Below the pieces are notes generated by a model. It was not told the DNA's origin and searched no databases. It worked only from the letters and a program-made list of their open reading frames with translations. From Limnoperna fortunei (Eukaryota; Mollusca; Bivalvia; Mytilida; Modiolidae), in assembly GCA_944474755.1 (NCBI GenBank), contig OX104115.1, forward strand, positions 60,082,648 to 60,146,647: 64,000 bases of DNA, given 5' to 3'. The position numbers were made by a program, and so were the translations under genes. Below are positions 1-11,563 of the stretch, piece after piece. How positions within the stretch are numbered: position 1 is the stretch's first letter; each line of letters starts with the position of its first letter.

Positions 1-1539
1 ACCGAGCACTTCAGTATATTTACATATGTGTACAAGATGCACATTTACTATCTCTCTATTTCTTTATCTTCGGAGGAACAACAATTAATAATTTCTGTAT
101 AGGAATTGTTAATGTATCTACAACAAAAACATAGTTTCTATTATAATAGATTCCTAAACAGAAGTGTCAGATTAAATTTAAATAAATTGTTCATACTTAC
201 GATATAAAATTACTTACTTCCACATTTCTACTATCGTGTCAAATATACTTGTCATATAGTTTATCATTCTGTTTGAATTATAAAAAATAAATTCTATGCA
301 AATCTCCTTTTCAATCAATTGAAATTGTTTTTCATTTCCTTAATAAGCATTCATATACTACAATAAATAGCTTGTTACAAAAAGGTTGTTCAAAATATAA
401 AGTCATAAATCATAAATTTCATCTATTGGTTAACCGTTTATCTTTTTTAATTTAGACTTCCATCAGGCTCCAACAATATACAGTGGTATGCCTAACGCCA
501 TATTCAATACAGTGGTCAAAATTGTTTTGCGTTTCTGCACGATAGTCAAAGCTAATAATACAGCACTGACAAAGAAAAGGGGTATTAGCAGAACTATTTG
601 CAACTGAAATACAAAGTAAAAAAATAGTACTTGATTATTTCAGAAATCCCTTATGTACTGTCTTTATAAATCACTTTCACTTTGTATTACCAAAATAATC
701 TAGAAAACAAGTAGTTATGTTACGTTTTATCAACAGCATTTGATAGATAGATTATAAATCTTTTAGTTGCTTACTGATCCTATGCTGAATATAAATCTAT
801 CCCTTTAATTATTGCCCCTAATTGTCTTCTACTATACTTTAGAACTGTGGAAAAACTAAATCTTATCATCTTAATAAGGTAAAATATGTCCTCAAATCCT
901 TGCATGATTAATGTCAGCACAAACCATAAGAGAAATGTACAATATAAAGAATTCATCCATTAGATGTTAATTTTGTGCATTGTTGTTATGTCTTAATGGT
1001 TACTATACAAGAAATGCAGAAGATGAGAATGCGTTAAAGTTTTATTTTTATGACAGGGCAAATATATAGATCAACATATAGTGATGATATAAGAAAACAA
1101 AAAGTTTTTTCATCATAGAAAACTTACAAAATATGATTCGTATGTTCCTTTTTTGTATACATTTCTTATGAGCCAAGAAGCAGTTCGTTAGTCCTTGACA
1201 GAATGCCAATTAGTAGAAAGGTCTCAATAATACAAATGGATTTCAAATGAAAACACACTTGATGCACTATTAAAATAAACGCATTATTGCAAGTGCCTAA
1301 ATCCGAAAAAAATATGTGGATAGGTTAAGATCAATCTGATATGAATATTATGTTCAATTGCACAACATTAGTTTTTGCCCCGATTATCTTAATATGAGAT
1401 GGTTTTTCAATGCTTCAAATATCGAAAATGAGTTCTAGCTAATTAATATTCACTAAAGCCCTCCTGGCTGATATGGGAGTCCAATATGGAAATAACCATA
1501 TAATAATCTATAAGTATTTATTACGCAAATGTACATTTT

Positions 1540-1880
1540 TGGTATTTTCGTTTATAAATGAGGGTAATTACAAAATACCAAACACCAAAGAAAATGTCAA
1601 AAACGACAATCCTCAAATCAAAGTCCAAAAAACCGACAAACTTGAGAAGCAACCACCAAAAATATACAAACTGCAGCAATGTATTGACTCTTTACAGGGA
1701 TTTCAAAGGAAATGATGGATTCAACAATGTTTAACGGCATGTCAAACCTACGCTTCCATTACTGTAGTGTCTGAGTTGATGTGTTGATGGAATTGGTTGG
1801 ATATTATAAACCACTATTCATTAATAGGTGTATCAAATGATCATCGTATCACGATCGCTATGTACTGAATTCAAATCAAG
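1540..1880 (-). mobile_element. Solo 3' tail of the same reverse-transcriptase element
   Basis: The minus strand aligns with 30145-30400, for example the stretch GTTGCTTCTCAAGTTTG and the block around GATACACCTATTA. It sits inside the SLC7 pseudogene. The short open frame at 1473-1715 is by-product. Only part of it is present at the equivalent site of the intact gene (from about 49565). Confidence 0.6.
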
Positions 1881-1916
1881 TTATTCATGAACAAAATGTG
1901 TTTAAATCATACTTAC

Positions 1917-1984
1917 AATAATCATAAGAGAAGGAGCCGGCGTCAATAAATGATAGTTTAGTATCAACACCAACAAAAAACAAC
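1917..1984 (-). pseudogene. Duplicated, internally deleted copy of the LFFVGAR exon
   Basis: Starts and ends like 2198-2102, with matching acceptor side and donor GTAAGT plus flanks, but is 68 nt instead of 97. The 29 nt lost around the VGAR...HLP codons shift the frame. Confidence 0.8.
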
Positions 1985-2101
1985 CTATAAAGCAACCAAA
2001 AATATATTTTCATTTTTAGTGAATTTTTTGTTTATAATATATGTATACAAATGATTCATGTTATTCATGAATGAAATGTGTTTAAATCATACCATACTTA
2101 C

Positions 2102-2198
2102 AATAATCATAAGAGAAGGATCTGGCGTCATAAAACGATAGTTTATTATGGATATAACATATGGAAGATGATTGTTCCTAGCACCAACAAAAAACAAC
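2102..2198 (-). pseudogene. SLC7 pseudogene, LFFVGAR exon remnant
   Basis: A 97-nt exon with intact borders reading [20 protein letters not shown]. It is one of the best-preserved pieces of the pseudogene. A damaged tandem duplicate lies immediately downstream in gene order (1984-1917). Confidence 0.85.
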
Positions 2199-3379
2199 CT
2201 GTAAAGCAACTACATTTTTAGTTTATAATATATGTATACAAAAATGATTTTAATTGTTAGTGAAATAATTTGTTTACAAGTTTAGAGGGTTACAATGTTT
2301 TATATACAAAACTATACTTATTTCCACAGTAAAGAAATTTAACAGTCGACATCATGAACATTGATTCCCATACATATTGCAATAATTATCTTTCCATGTT
2401 CTGAAATTGAGGTACCTCTATATATGCATAAAAGTAAACATGACAAATGTGATTAGTGATGCTGGCGATGCTAACTTTTTCTGAGAACAGAGTTTCACTC
2501 GCGTTGTGTAGAGTTTGGTATGTATGTTGTTTTTTATGTCCTTCGGATTTTGAGACCCTGTATTTTTTAATGTTAACATGTTATTTGTCATTAAGTACTG
2601 GAACGTTTTGGACATTTACAAATGTTCGCATCCTGTCTGTATTAGCATGAAGGTACCTAATGCAACTAGTGTACATCGTTTGTTGGTGTAATAATATATT
2701 GACTTTGCTTTGTCGTTTTTTGTGCGGAACATTTAAGATTGTCAGAGCCGTCAGTGACATTAAAGTGACACTGGTTTGTTCAACTATTATGACGTCAATA
2801 ATAGTTTACACTGTTAAAATCACAATTGACTTACCTTGACATAGATAAACTCGTTCCGTTCATCGACCCCATGACAGAAATGACAATGAGTATAGGTATT
2901 AACCAAGTTATTTTTCCCAATGTATGTTCTGTGAACGTTTGAAAAGATTCATACGAAACTTTAAATTCCATAAATATTAGTACATTGTTCCCCTTTGTAA
3001 TAAGTCAATAGTCATTAAAATTTTTAGACCAATTGACTGGGTCGATAAAATCAAGACTATTATAAATGATAAACGAAGATAATTAAAATAATTAGGATTT
3101 TGTTTTACACTTTTTAAAATTATTTGCATGTTGCTAAGATGCGTAAGAGTTCGTTTAAATGCGATAAAAAATAAAAGATGGAACAAATATGTTTGGAAAC
3201 ATCAATAGAACCGCTTGAACCGCTTTTAGAGTAAAGTTAAATACATAGCACGTGAATAATATAAAGTAAAATCTTCGGATACACATTATGAAAAAGCGAA
3301 TGCAAACATACCTGTTCTTAAGCAGGTGGTAACTATATGATCTTTTTAGAGAAAAATTGGCCACAAAACGGTTACCTAC

Positions 3380-3503
3380 CACGTCAACGGCTAATGACTT
3401 AATGACCTCCATAGGAAACAGCACTGAGAAATATGCTATGTTAGCAACAATATATACAACTGTTACTATGCACATAGAAATTATGATTGCGCGTTGAAGA
3501 TTT
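3380..3503 (-). pseudogene. SLC7 pseudogene, TM7 exon remnant
   Basis: Same 124-nt length and borders as the intact exon 51331-51208. It reads [20 protein letters not shown], then EVIKSLAVDV. The open frame continues past the donor into intron only because the intron happens to lack stops. Confidence 0.85.
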
Positions 3504-5352
3504 CTGTAAAAAAAATTATAACAGTTAATTAAAACTCTTGCAAAGCAGCAGGAGCATTGTATAGGCTCAATTTTAACAAAAACATTGCTAAAAAAGAATG
3601 TGTGTTGCTTGATATCGCGTCCAGGACTGAATTCTCAAATATTTCCTGAGGGTTAGGATAGAAGACATAGGTTCTAGGCAAGTACTCTATCTGCTTCACA
3701 TGTGTACTTCTCCGTGTGCCATGTTGTTAATAATAGATCGGTCAATTGAGAAGCAGGTGGTCATTTGTTATTAGCATTTGTAAGAAACTAAGTTAATTTA
3801 TAAACTGGCACAGACATAAACAAAACTCCTTTTTAATACCACTTGCCGCACATTATTCATCATTCCTATCTATTCCTTTTCTCAAGGTTTATAATCATTG
3901 ATTATATTGTGATAAATAACAAGATGTCATAAAATCTTACTTCTGGGGCTCCAATAGTTCATCTCGCAAAAAGTTTCGCAAACTCCTGAAATATCACGAG
4001 ACATATGCATCGATGAAATACTGAATATTAATACAAACTTTACTATAAAAAACATTAATCATCTAACCTTGGTCGAAAACTACTCTTCACGGTAATTAGA
4101 GTTCAGCGAGAATGGCCGAATAGCTAGTATTTTATTTTGCATTTTTATGAGTATAGATCGTACATTTTCCTATATGTACAAATGAGCAGAGGTCATATGG
4201 TACGCAGTATTCATATTCATTCAACTTCGAAATATCTCATCTTCTTTTCAACATATCTTATAAACTTTATAAAATATCGTGTCGAAAGTAGGGTGTTCTC
4301 GCGATGTACTCCAGATCGCTCCACAATTAAATATAGATGCCATGATAATGCTGATAAATTGCTGAAAGTATCGATAAACACTATTATAATCAAACTTGTA
4401 TGTTATTAAACATAAAATATCTTATAAACTGTATTTAAAATTGTATATACATTATGAGATATATAATTTAATAAGATATATTATAAACTTGATGAGATAC
4501 TAGTATCTTAAACGCTGATAATATACAATTATGTCAGCTCAGTACAGGAGATATCATGTTTTATGGAACACATTTTATCTCAGATATCAAAATGAATATA
4601 TAACCATGACAGCATTCTTTGCTATTTATTGGACAACACAATTTTGCTTTAAGGGTCATATCACTAACCGTGGTGCTGAAGAAAAGGAGGCAATGTAAAA
4701 CCAAAAGAGCATTGTTTTGAAGGCTAATAGTACCAAAGCATTTTACATTTAGCAGCAGAACCATGAATTTCATCAAGGCATGGGGGTTCTGTCGCCTCTA
4801 GATTTTAAATTTTAAATGAAGTGACAAAGTTTTTTTTGTCAAAATGTCTCTAGCGGTAAGGGGTGCGTAGAATTTACGGCCTTACGACTAAAATAATTAT
4901 AAGACACCATTTATATTTCGTCGAGTCTATGTTAATTGGATTAAGATTACAATTTGTGGTGATTTTAAATCAATTGTATACCTTCAGAAACTTATTCCCA
5001 ACCGCAAACATAAATTACAGAATAGAAAATGCTTAATTCATTTTGTCTTACTATAGATGGAAGAACATTTTATATAGTTAAAAATGACATTTTGTTTTAA
5101 ATCTTTTGTCAATATATTAAACAAAAACTTTTTTTATTCGATTGTTCATTGTTTTTGTAAAATAATTCCTCACAAAACTTAAAAAAACCCACATAATTTC
5201 AAAAATTGTAAACAGCAAATGTGTCACGCAGAACTATTTTTTATTTAAGCTTATTCATGACTATCGAGAAATGACCTAATCAAGACATGTCGTAGCAGCA
5301 AATATCAGCTTAAGTACTGATAATATTTACACTCTGATAACATATCAACAGG

Positions 5353-5571
5353 TTAATAAAATAAATTACTGATGATTATATCTGACAACAAAGAAAGACT
5401 TGTAGACGGCGGATCCCACTCCGGATAATATGGTCTTAAAATGTACATGAATAAAATGAGACAAGATGCCGCAACGCAAACATGAAAAATTATAGCGAAA
5501 TTTATCCAGTTTTGCTTCTTGAGCCTTATTGTTGCCAATACAACTTTGTCTGTATCTTCTGAATATTCCAC
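5353..5571 (-). pseudogene. SLC7 pseudogene, first coding exon remnant with internal deletion
   Basis: Reads EYSEDTDKVVLATIRLKKQ and jumps straight to WINFAIIFHVCVAASC. The intact gene has about 83 residues (TM1, TM2 and most of TM3) between these points. The deletion is in frame, so an open frame of 72 codons survives by chance. The donor at 5369 (GTAATT) is weakened relative to GTAAGT. Confidence 0.9.
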
Positions 5572-6949
5572 TTACATATCATTTTTACTCGACTTTGTGT
5601 TTAGGGTGTACATTTTTAAATTGTCCCCATCAGTTTTAACTAGTTTTAACTGGTCCGCTTGAGATCGCACTACCACTAAAAACTGGTGAACCCTTGTCTA
5701 CAGTGCTACCAGCGTTGCCACTTATTTTCCCATCTATAGAAAAGTGTCAAATCTGAAATAAATTTAAAGCTACTTAAATAATTTATTCGTGTTCGCTTTT
5801 GAGACCTTTTTTCACCATCAATGTTTTTGATGCAATAGTTCAATAAATATTCATAATCATAACAAATATATTTTGAATCAGTTGCGATAGAACGACAAAT
5901 TGCAGTTTTGTTTTCAAATACAATTGGACCAATATTTATTAAAAATAGGCGAATTCATCACACTACCACAGTTTTATGATTATACATCTTAAATGTATGA
6001 CTGATCCTAAGCGGAGCAACTCTTCAAACTACCGAAAAGTTGACCAATGACTCAAGAAAGTTTTGGATTTAAACAGAATATTAGCAGATCACTTGACTGT
6101 GATGGGATTTATATGATCTAGCCTCTAAGTCCTGCACGGTTGCCATGCCAGAGATACTAAGCAATTATCACTAAGACAAACTGTTATATAATAAGTAATT
6201 CAGTTAAAAATGGTATACAAACTTACAGATTTTCTCAAATGTATCAGGTAGACTACCTAACTGACATGTTAGGTGGAAACTTTCGTTTCATTGACGTATA
6301 ATGGTTACTGTTGTACCAAAGTGGGTCAAACTTGCCTACTAGTATCTTAATGGCACTGATCTTAAAGACACAATTATCTTATTGACATGACAAGTAAATC
6401 TTACTATTGTTTCTGCGCATTTGATTTTAAACGTTATTGTTTCGTTATTCATTTATGACGTCGTCGTACGTCAAAATTCCGTGAAACTTCCATATTAGTA
6501 ACCGTAGGCTTTATTGATTGACTTAAATGTTATATTATAAGTAAAAAAGCAATACAGCCTTTTAGAATTTGGGAAACAACAAAATTAATCACTTTGCAAT
6601 AGCAAACATACATAAAAAAGAACTATTGCATTTTCGTGATTGTATTCTGCGCTACACATCTAGAAAAGATATTGCAGTTTGTTCGAAGAAAAACGCGCCA
6701 TTCCTTCCCGACAATTCTGGCCTATACACATTTTTCAAAAATATTTTCCCCCTGATTCGGTGGCCATATATTTTTATTTCATTAATTTGGAGCGTAAGTT
6801 ATCTTCTATCGTCTGTGAAAATATAGTTTTATTATCATAGGTCAATTTTCTGGGATCTGCGACTTTAAGTATTCCGAGTCCTTAACGGGGGCGTATAAAT
6901 TCCACATTATTGCTCGAAACTTGCGTATTTTTTAATTGAATATGGCGTA

Positions 6950-7160
6950 CAGTACTTGCACCCGTAAACGCAACACTTTGACCGATTGATAACTGATTGC
7001 TGACGGTTTTTGGAAAACTGACGGATCGCTGACTGATTATTATCAATCCGTCATTACCTTGTTAACCGTCAGCGATCAGTACGATCAGTCCAATAAGTGC
7101 GATCCAGAATCCGGCATTGAATTATATGCATAAATCGGTCAGTATATTGACGGATACGTA
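6950..7160 (+). repeat. GACGGAT/GACTGAT-type repeat segment, left copy
   Basis: Begins AAACGCAACACTTTGACCGA and continues with imperfect units of TGATTGCTGACGG, then an inverted part (ATCAATCCGTCATT, CGTCAGCGATCAGT). Related to 10240-10585, which ends in the inverted form AAAGTGTTGCGTTTT. Confidence 0.6.
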
Positions 7161-7805
7161 TAAATTGATAATTTGAAGATGACACGAATTCTGCGTCATA
7201 TGTATATTATATATACATTTATAATAAAATAAACCACTATTTTCTTTATATTATATAATTAGGCAAATTTCTTTAAGGCAGGACATATCTGCGGGTCGAG
7301 CCCTGTAAACCTTAAAAAAAACTCGATTTAAGGCACATCAATAGCTACGAGGTAAATTTTTTATTTTCGTAATCCATTATTGATATTCTTTTTTATTTCC
7401 GCGACTCGTGATTTCGGCCTATTTTTTTTTTCTGTGGCCTGTGACATGTATATTTTTTGTCGTATATTAAGCCGACCTGTCCCCACAATCAGTAACAGAA
7501 TTATTTCACATTTAGCAAAGGACATGGCCTCTTTTTGACAGACATGATTTTTTACATGCAGTTTAAAAAAGCACTAGTTATTTAATGTATGTCTGCATAT
7601 TTTTATAGTTATAAAACAGTTATAAAACTGTTATGTATAAACAAATGTAGACCTGTTGAACAACAAGTATTGTCAATCAAAACACATTGTTTACTAAACA
7701 ACAAGTTGAACATATTGTCAAATATGCAGCGATTCTTGTCGCAAGTTTATTTGACATGCAATAAAAGTAGTTGAAAAAATATACTTACAATTACACTGGA
7801 TTGTT

Positions 7806-8050
7806 TTATTATTTAGGTTTTTCAGCAACAATTCAGTTATTTCATTGCGTCCAGTTTTTATTGGGGGTTGGGTGGGAGAAGCCGGATTAAAACCGACAAT
7901 CTTTTTAAATTAAGTTGGAATCGGACACACCCTACTTGCAGTCAACCCGTTGACAGGTATGTGATAACTAGTAGATGACTAATCAGACACCGGGTCCCTT
8001 TTGATAACTATTACATGACTAACCAGACACCGAGTCCCTTAATAAGACCG
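7806..8050 (-). mobile_element. tRNA-related SINE, diverged minus-strand copy
   Basis: The minus-strand tail GTTGCTGAAAAACCTAAATAA and the body core CCAATAAAAACTGGACGCAA match the 40838 copy. Towards the head a 40-bp segment is tandemly doubled (7966-8042, GACACCG(G/A)GTCCCTT). Confidence 0.55.
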
Positions 8051-8228
8051 GAGACAAAAATCTGCGAATTCTGCGGTTGAGCGTAAAATTTGTTACGTCA
8101 TTAATTCATTAGGTCTAAAAAGATCGGTTTAAACATTGTCATTACAGTCATATCGATAAAACAGAACCGTTTCAAAACTTGCACTTTAAAGGAGAATCCT
8201 TCTATTTGAATAATAACTTATTTCATTG

Positions 8229-8595
8229 CTTGATTGATTGATTGATTGATGTTTGCTTTTCTTCCAGTAAGCAGTATTTCAGCTTTCTTCGGGACGAAAA
8301 AGTGTTAAAAAACTATTAATAAGAGAAAGATGGACCAAAGGGCAAAAATTTAAAATTCCACTGCAAAAATATTGGGTATGGGTCGGGGCGGAAAATTTGC
8401 CTGTTTGATGCTACTCTTTTTGATTAAATCTACAAAAGAGATCCTTATCGTGGAGCGTGACACTCTTTAAACACGTCATCCATTATGGTCCGCGGCCAGG
8501 CTTTTCCGTATATGTCCCCCCCCCCCCAAACCCAACGAGACGGTATCCCATATCCGTCACCTGAGGACGCGCTGGGCAGCTCTGTCAACCCTAGT
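8229..8595 (+). mobile_element. Short interspersed element (TTGA-repeat head family), copy 1
   Basis: Head (TTGA)n then GATGTTTGCTTTTCTTCCAG and CAGTATTTCAGC. The 3' part has ATCTACAAAAGAGATCCTTATC, CATTATGGTCCGCGGCC and GGACGCGCTGGGCAGCTCTG. It aligns over its length with 9543-9915. It contains a run of 13 C at 8515-8527. No coding potential. Confidence 0.75.
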
Positions 8596-8988
8596 AACTA
8601 ATTTAAATACTCCCGTATTTTAAGGAAAACATTTATACTGATATATCATTAAAAATCAAACGCTTATAACAGATATCGTAAAAGAAACCAATTGTGACGG
8701 CTAAAATGCGAAAAGAAGAATTTATTTTCATCTTACGCTTACATGTTCGCATCTTTTAATCAGAAGTATATATATACAAGCATGTTTAGTAGTTTATTCT
8801 TTATTTGAGACTTAATTCTGTGTAAATTCGTGTGACACAATGAAATAAAATATATAATGGATGTTTTCTTTTTTGTCGTAAATCTTGTTTAGTATTATAC
8901 CACGGAATTCTTAGGAATTGTGGCACAGAAAGAAAACTTTGATCAAACCGCGACGAATGATCTTTTTTAGCGTTTATAATAAAAAACG

Positions 8989-9165
8989 CAACCTTGGTGG
9001 TTAAGGTAGCAGTGATCTAATATTGATCACCGAGGTTGTCTGTTCGACCCTTACAGCGTGAGGGTGTGCTCGACTCATCCCTAAATTTGCCAAGTATACC
9101 AGCTTTCCTGTCGAAGGTCGACGGTTTCGCTGGGTACTCAAGCTCTCCCTTTAAACTCTCGACGA
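8989..9165 (+). mobile_element. tRNA-related SINE, 5'-truncated and diverged copy
   Basis: GGTGGTTAAGGTAGC followed by TGTTCGACCCTTACAGCG and GTGCTCGACTCATCCCTAAA, aligning with the start of the 46380 copy. The tail is lost. Confidence 0.6.
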
Positions 9166-9329
9166 CATATTATATAGACTAATATAATTTATTTTTTATA
9201 AATGGCGTAAAACAAAATTTAACATACATACAAATAAGGCTAAAGCGAAAGCGCTAAGTGAAAAAAATTTTATTATTCCGCCTTCACGTTTTTCGTCTTT
9301 CTCGCTTTTACCGCTTTAAAAAATTTCGA

Positions 9330-10135
9330 GACGAGAGGTACGCCTTGGCACGCGATGTCAAATATTTTTTGAAGTTATTGTGGGTGTGTGTTTTTTTTTT
9401 ATTTTTTTTATTATCTTTTAAATAAAATGACACTATGTGATGTTTATATTCCGTCATAGATGCATTAGTTATAGATTTGGGGAATTTCCTTTGATCATTT
9501 ATAACTTTAGTCTAGACTTTTTCCGCTTAAAAAATTTTCGAAGATTGATTGATTGGATGTTGCTTTACGTCCAGCGAGAAGTATTTTAGCTATATTCAGC
9601 TATATACAAGTTTACGAACAGCACATCAATTGAAAAAGGGTGGGATGGGACACAGGGAACAAAATTTTGACTGCCACTGGAAAAAAAAACTGAATAGCTG
9701 CTTCAATGAGTCTACTCTTGTTCGAAATCTACAAAAAGGATCTTTATCTTGCAAGGAGAGTGGCATTCTCCAAACACGTTACCCACTATGGTCCGCGGCC
9801 TTGCTTTCCTTATTATGACCTGACAACCCTCCCCATCCCCCAACGAGAGGGTCTTCCCTATCACCACTCGGGGACGCGCTGGGCTGCTCTGTGGGTCGAG
9901 CACTGGGAACCGTCCTAGTATGTTCCAGAAAATTTCGAAGACAAATACTAGTCGTACGCCTTGGCACATGAGGTCAAATATTTTTTGAAGTCATTGTGTG
10001 TGTTTATTAATTTATTTTGTTTTCATTATTTTGTTAATAAAATGACACTATGTGATGTTTATATTCCGTCACAGATGCATTAGTTTTAGAAATTGGCGGA
10101 ATTTTCATTTATATCATTTAAAACTTTAGACTAGT
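9330..10135 (+). repeat. Direct repeat of about 190 bp flanking SINE copy 2
   Basis: Unit 9330-9525 and unit 9942-10135 share GTACGCCTTGGCAC, GTCAAATATTTTTTGAAGT and AATAAAATGACACTATGTGA through CGTCA(C/T)AGATGCATTAGTT. The SINE lies exactly between them. Confidence 0.7.
9543..9915 (+). mobile_element. Short interspersed element (TTGA-repeat head family), copy 2
   Basis: Same landmarks as 8229-8595 and better preserved at the head (GGATGTTGCTTTACGTCCAG). AAATTTCGAAGA-like sequence flanks both ends, a possible target duplication. Open frames over it on both strands (9549-9969) are repeat artefacts. Confidence 0.75.
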
Positions 10136-10239
10136 TTTCTTAGCATAAATTTCAGTTAAAACCAGCCATAAATGAGGACATAACAAGTTAATATTTTTAT
10201 ACTTTTAATATTTGCGAGTGAAACGAATTTTCCCATTTC

Positions 10240-10585
10240 GAAATATTCATTTCACTGACCGGAAGGGGAATGGACGGATTCGAGAGATCAGTCCACATCA
10301 ATCCGTCAGATCAGTCAAATCCAATCTAATTAAAATTAAATATTTCACTTGCTCCCCCCTTTTTGCTATGGTCGCGACCAATAACAAAAGGGGGAGCAAG
10401 TGAAAGATTTCATTTTAATAAGATTGAGTCAAATCGTTCCAAATCCGTCAATTGACGGATGGACGGATTGGGAATGATCTGACGGATTGGGAAAGATTTG
10501 ACTGATCTGACTGATTGATAACTGATTGCTAACGGATTTTGGAACGCTGACTGATTGCTGACGGATTGCTAAAAGTGTTGCGTTT
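10240..10585 (+). repeat. GACGGAT repeats around a long imperfect palindrome
   Basis: The centre TGGTCGCGACCA (10369-10380) is a perfect palindrome. It is flanked by TTTCACTTGCTCCCCCCTTTT (10343) and its inverse (10386-10405, one G shorter), and then by looser inverted AATCT/AGATT and GTCAAAT/ATTTGAC blocks. Outside are GACGGATT units on both sides, ending at AAAAGTGTTGCGTTTT. This could be a short inverted-repeat transposon or satellite-derived element. Confidence 0.65.
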
Positions 10586-10854
10586 TCAATCTCAAGTGCG
10601 GTAGCTGTCTTTTCATGCTATGTAGCCATCAAAACAATCTAAGTTGATTGTAACAGAAAACTTTGAAAAAAATATAGGTAAAATAACTTATAATCCTAGT
10701 ACTCTAAAACAGGAAATAAAGACGACGTAATAAGTTTTGAATACGGTTGGTGACCACTAATTTGTTTTAGCTTTATTTAAAGATTTGTCATAAGGAAAGT
10801 TAGGACACAATATTAAGAAAATATCATATGGATTTCGAATAGTAGGATATGTCC

Positions 10855-11210
10855 TTAAATCTGAACAGGTTTTCGTTACCAAATAAATTATTTTTATGTT
10901 GTTTTTCAAGAAATGGAGACTTCCAAGAGTACCGACTTGAATTAAATGTGCTTTAGAATAATCACATGTTAAACATAGTCACCTTATCTCTAAGTCACCT
11001 AATTTCGAAGAAACCAGTAGCCAATTTTATAAAATGTTCATTTTTTGCGAAGTTTCCCTTAAAGTTTAGGCATTTAAGACAAAAAACAGTTTTTTACAAA
11101 AAGAAGGCTATTCGGGATAGCTAAACGATGAAAAATAAGACGATAACAACTAAAGATTAGTGGTACAAGCACATCTTAATACTAGTAAGTTCCTCTGCAA
11201 ATCAAAGTAT
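10855..11210 (+). repeat. Distal flank of duplicated SLC7 block, with micro-inversion
   Basis: 10855-10900 and 11040-11210 align in direct orientation with 57835-57875 and 58035-58200. The middle, about 10905-11025, aligns inverted with 57890-58024 (shared GGTGACTTAGAGATAAGGTGACT on opposite strands). Confidence 0.7.
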
Positions 11211-11351
11211 TGCTTTATCGCTGTAGCGAGTGCACGAATTCAGACGAAATGAACACAAAGAATTGCCTGTTACCTGTCGATCAAGATTTGATTGAGGCTT
11301 TTCTCTCAATAAAAGTAAAAGACATGACATTGACATAATAATATATTTTTT

Positions 11352-11563
11352 AAATGGGATAAACTCGATAAACGCTGACATAGATAAAAGAATGTACACG
11401 TGGGAAAAACTAGATAAATGTCATGACATAGATAAAAGATTACTAAAAATGTAATAAACTCGATAAACGCCATGCTATGGATAAAAGAATTGCTCAACAT
11501 AGGGTAATATCGATAACGCCATGACATAGCTAAAAGAATTGCTAAAAATGGAATAGACTCGAT
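11352..11563 (+). repeat. 48-bp imperfect tandem repeat, about 4.4 units
   Basis: Units start near 11352, 11401, 11447, 11496 and 11546. Each carries ATAAACTCGATAAACGC(CATG)ACATAG and ATAAAAGAATTGCTAA variants. The 100-codon frame on the minus strand here is repeat-derived. Confidence 0.75.

Larger units (their letters stand above)
450..5760 (-). pseudogene. SLC7 transporter pseudogene (paralogue of the 48-57 kb gene)
   Basis: Remnants are in the same order as the intact gene: exon-1 piece 5760-5370, microexon 3985-3941, exon-5-like 3503-3380, exon-6-like 2938-2835, exon-7-like 2198-2102 and 1984-1917, exon-8-like 923-841, last exon 603-about 463. The start codon is lost. A TAG follows an early frame, and about 83 codons for TM1-TM3 are deleted between RLKKQ and WINF. 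The heavy-chain Cys is replaced by Trp (PEWDPP). Exons 2 and 3 are absent. The exon-6 acceptor is AA and the exon-8 acceptor GG, the 3' half of exon 8 is deleted, and the last exon has a TGA. No functional product is possible. Confidence 0.9.

Noticed and set aside
3155..3475. 106-codon frame as a small membrane protein
   Set aside because: It is the TM7 exon of the SLC7 pseudogene read through into its intron.
9549..9969. Several frames on both strands
   Set aside because: They lie over the SINE copy and its flanks, which recur elsewhere in the window without open frames.
11352..11563. CRISPR-like array
   Set aside because: The whole 48-bp unit is repeated with no unique spacers, and the DNA is clearly from an animal.
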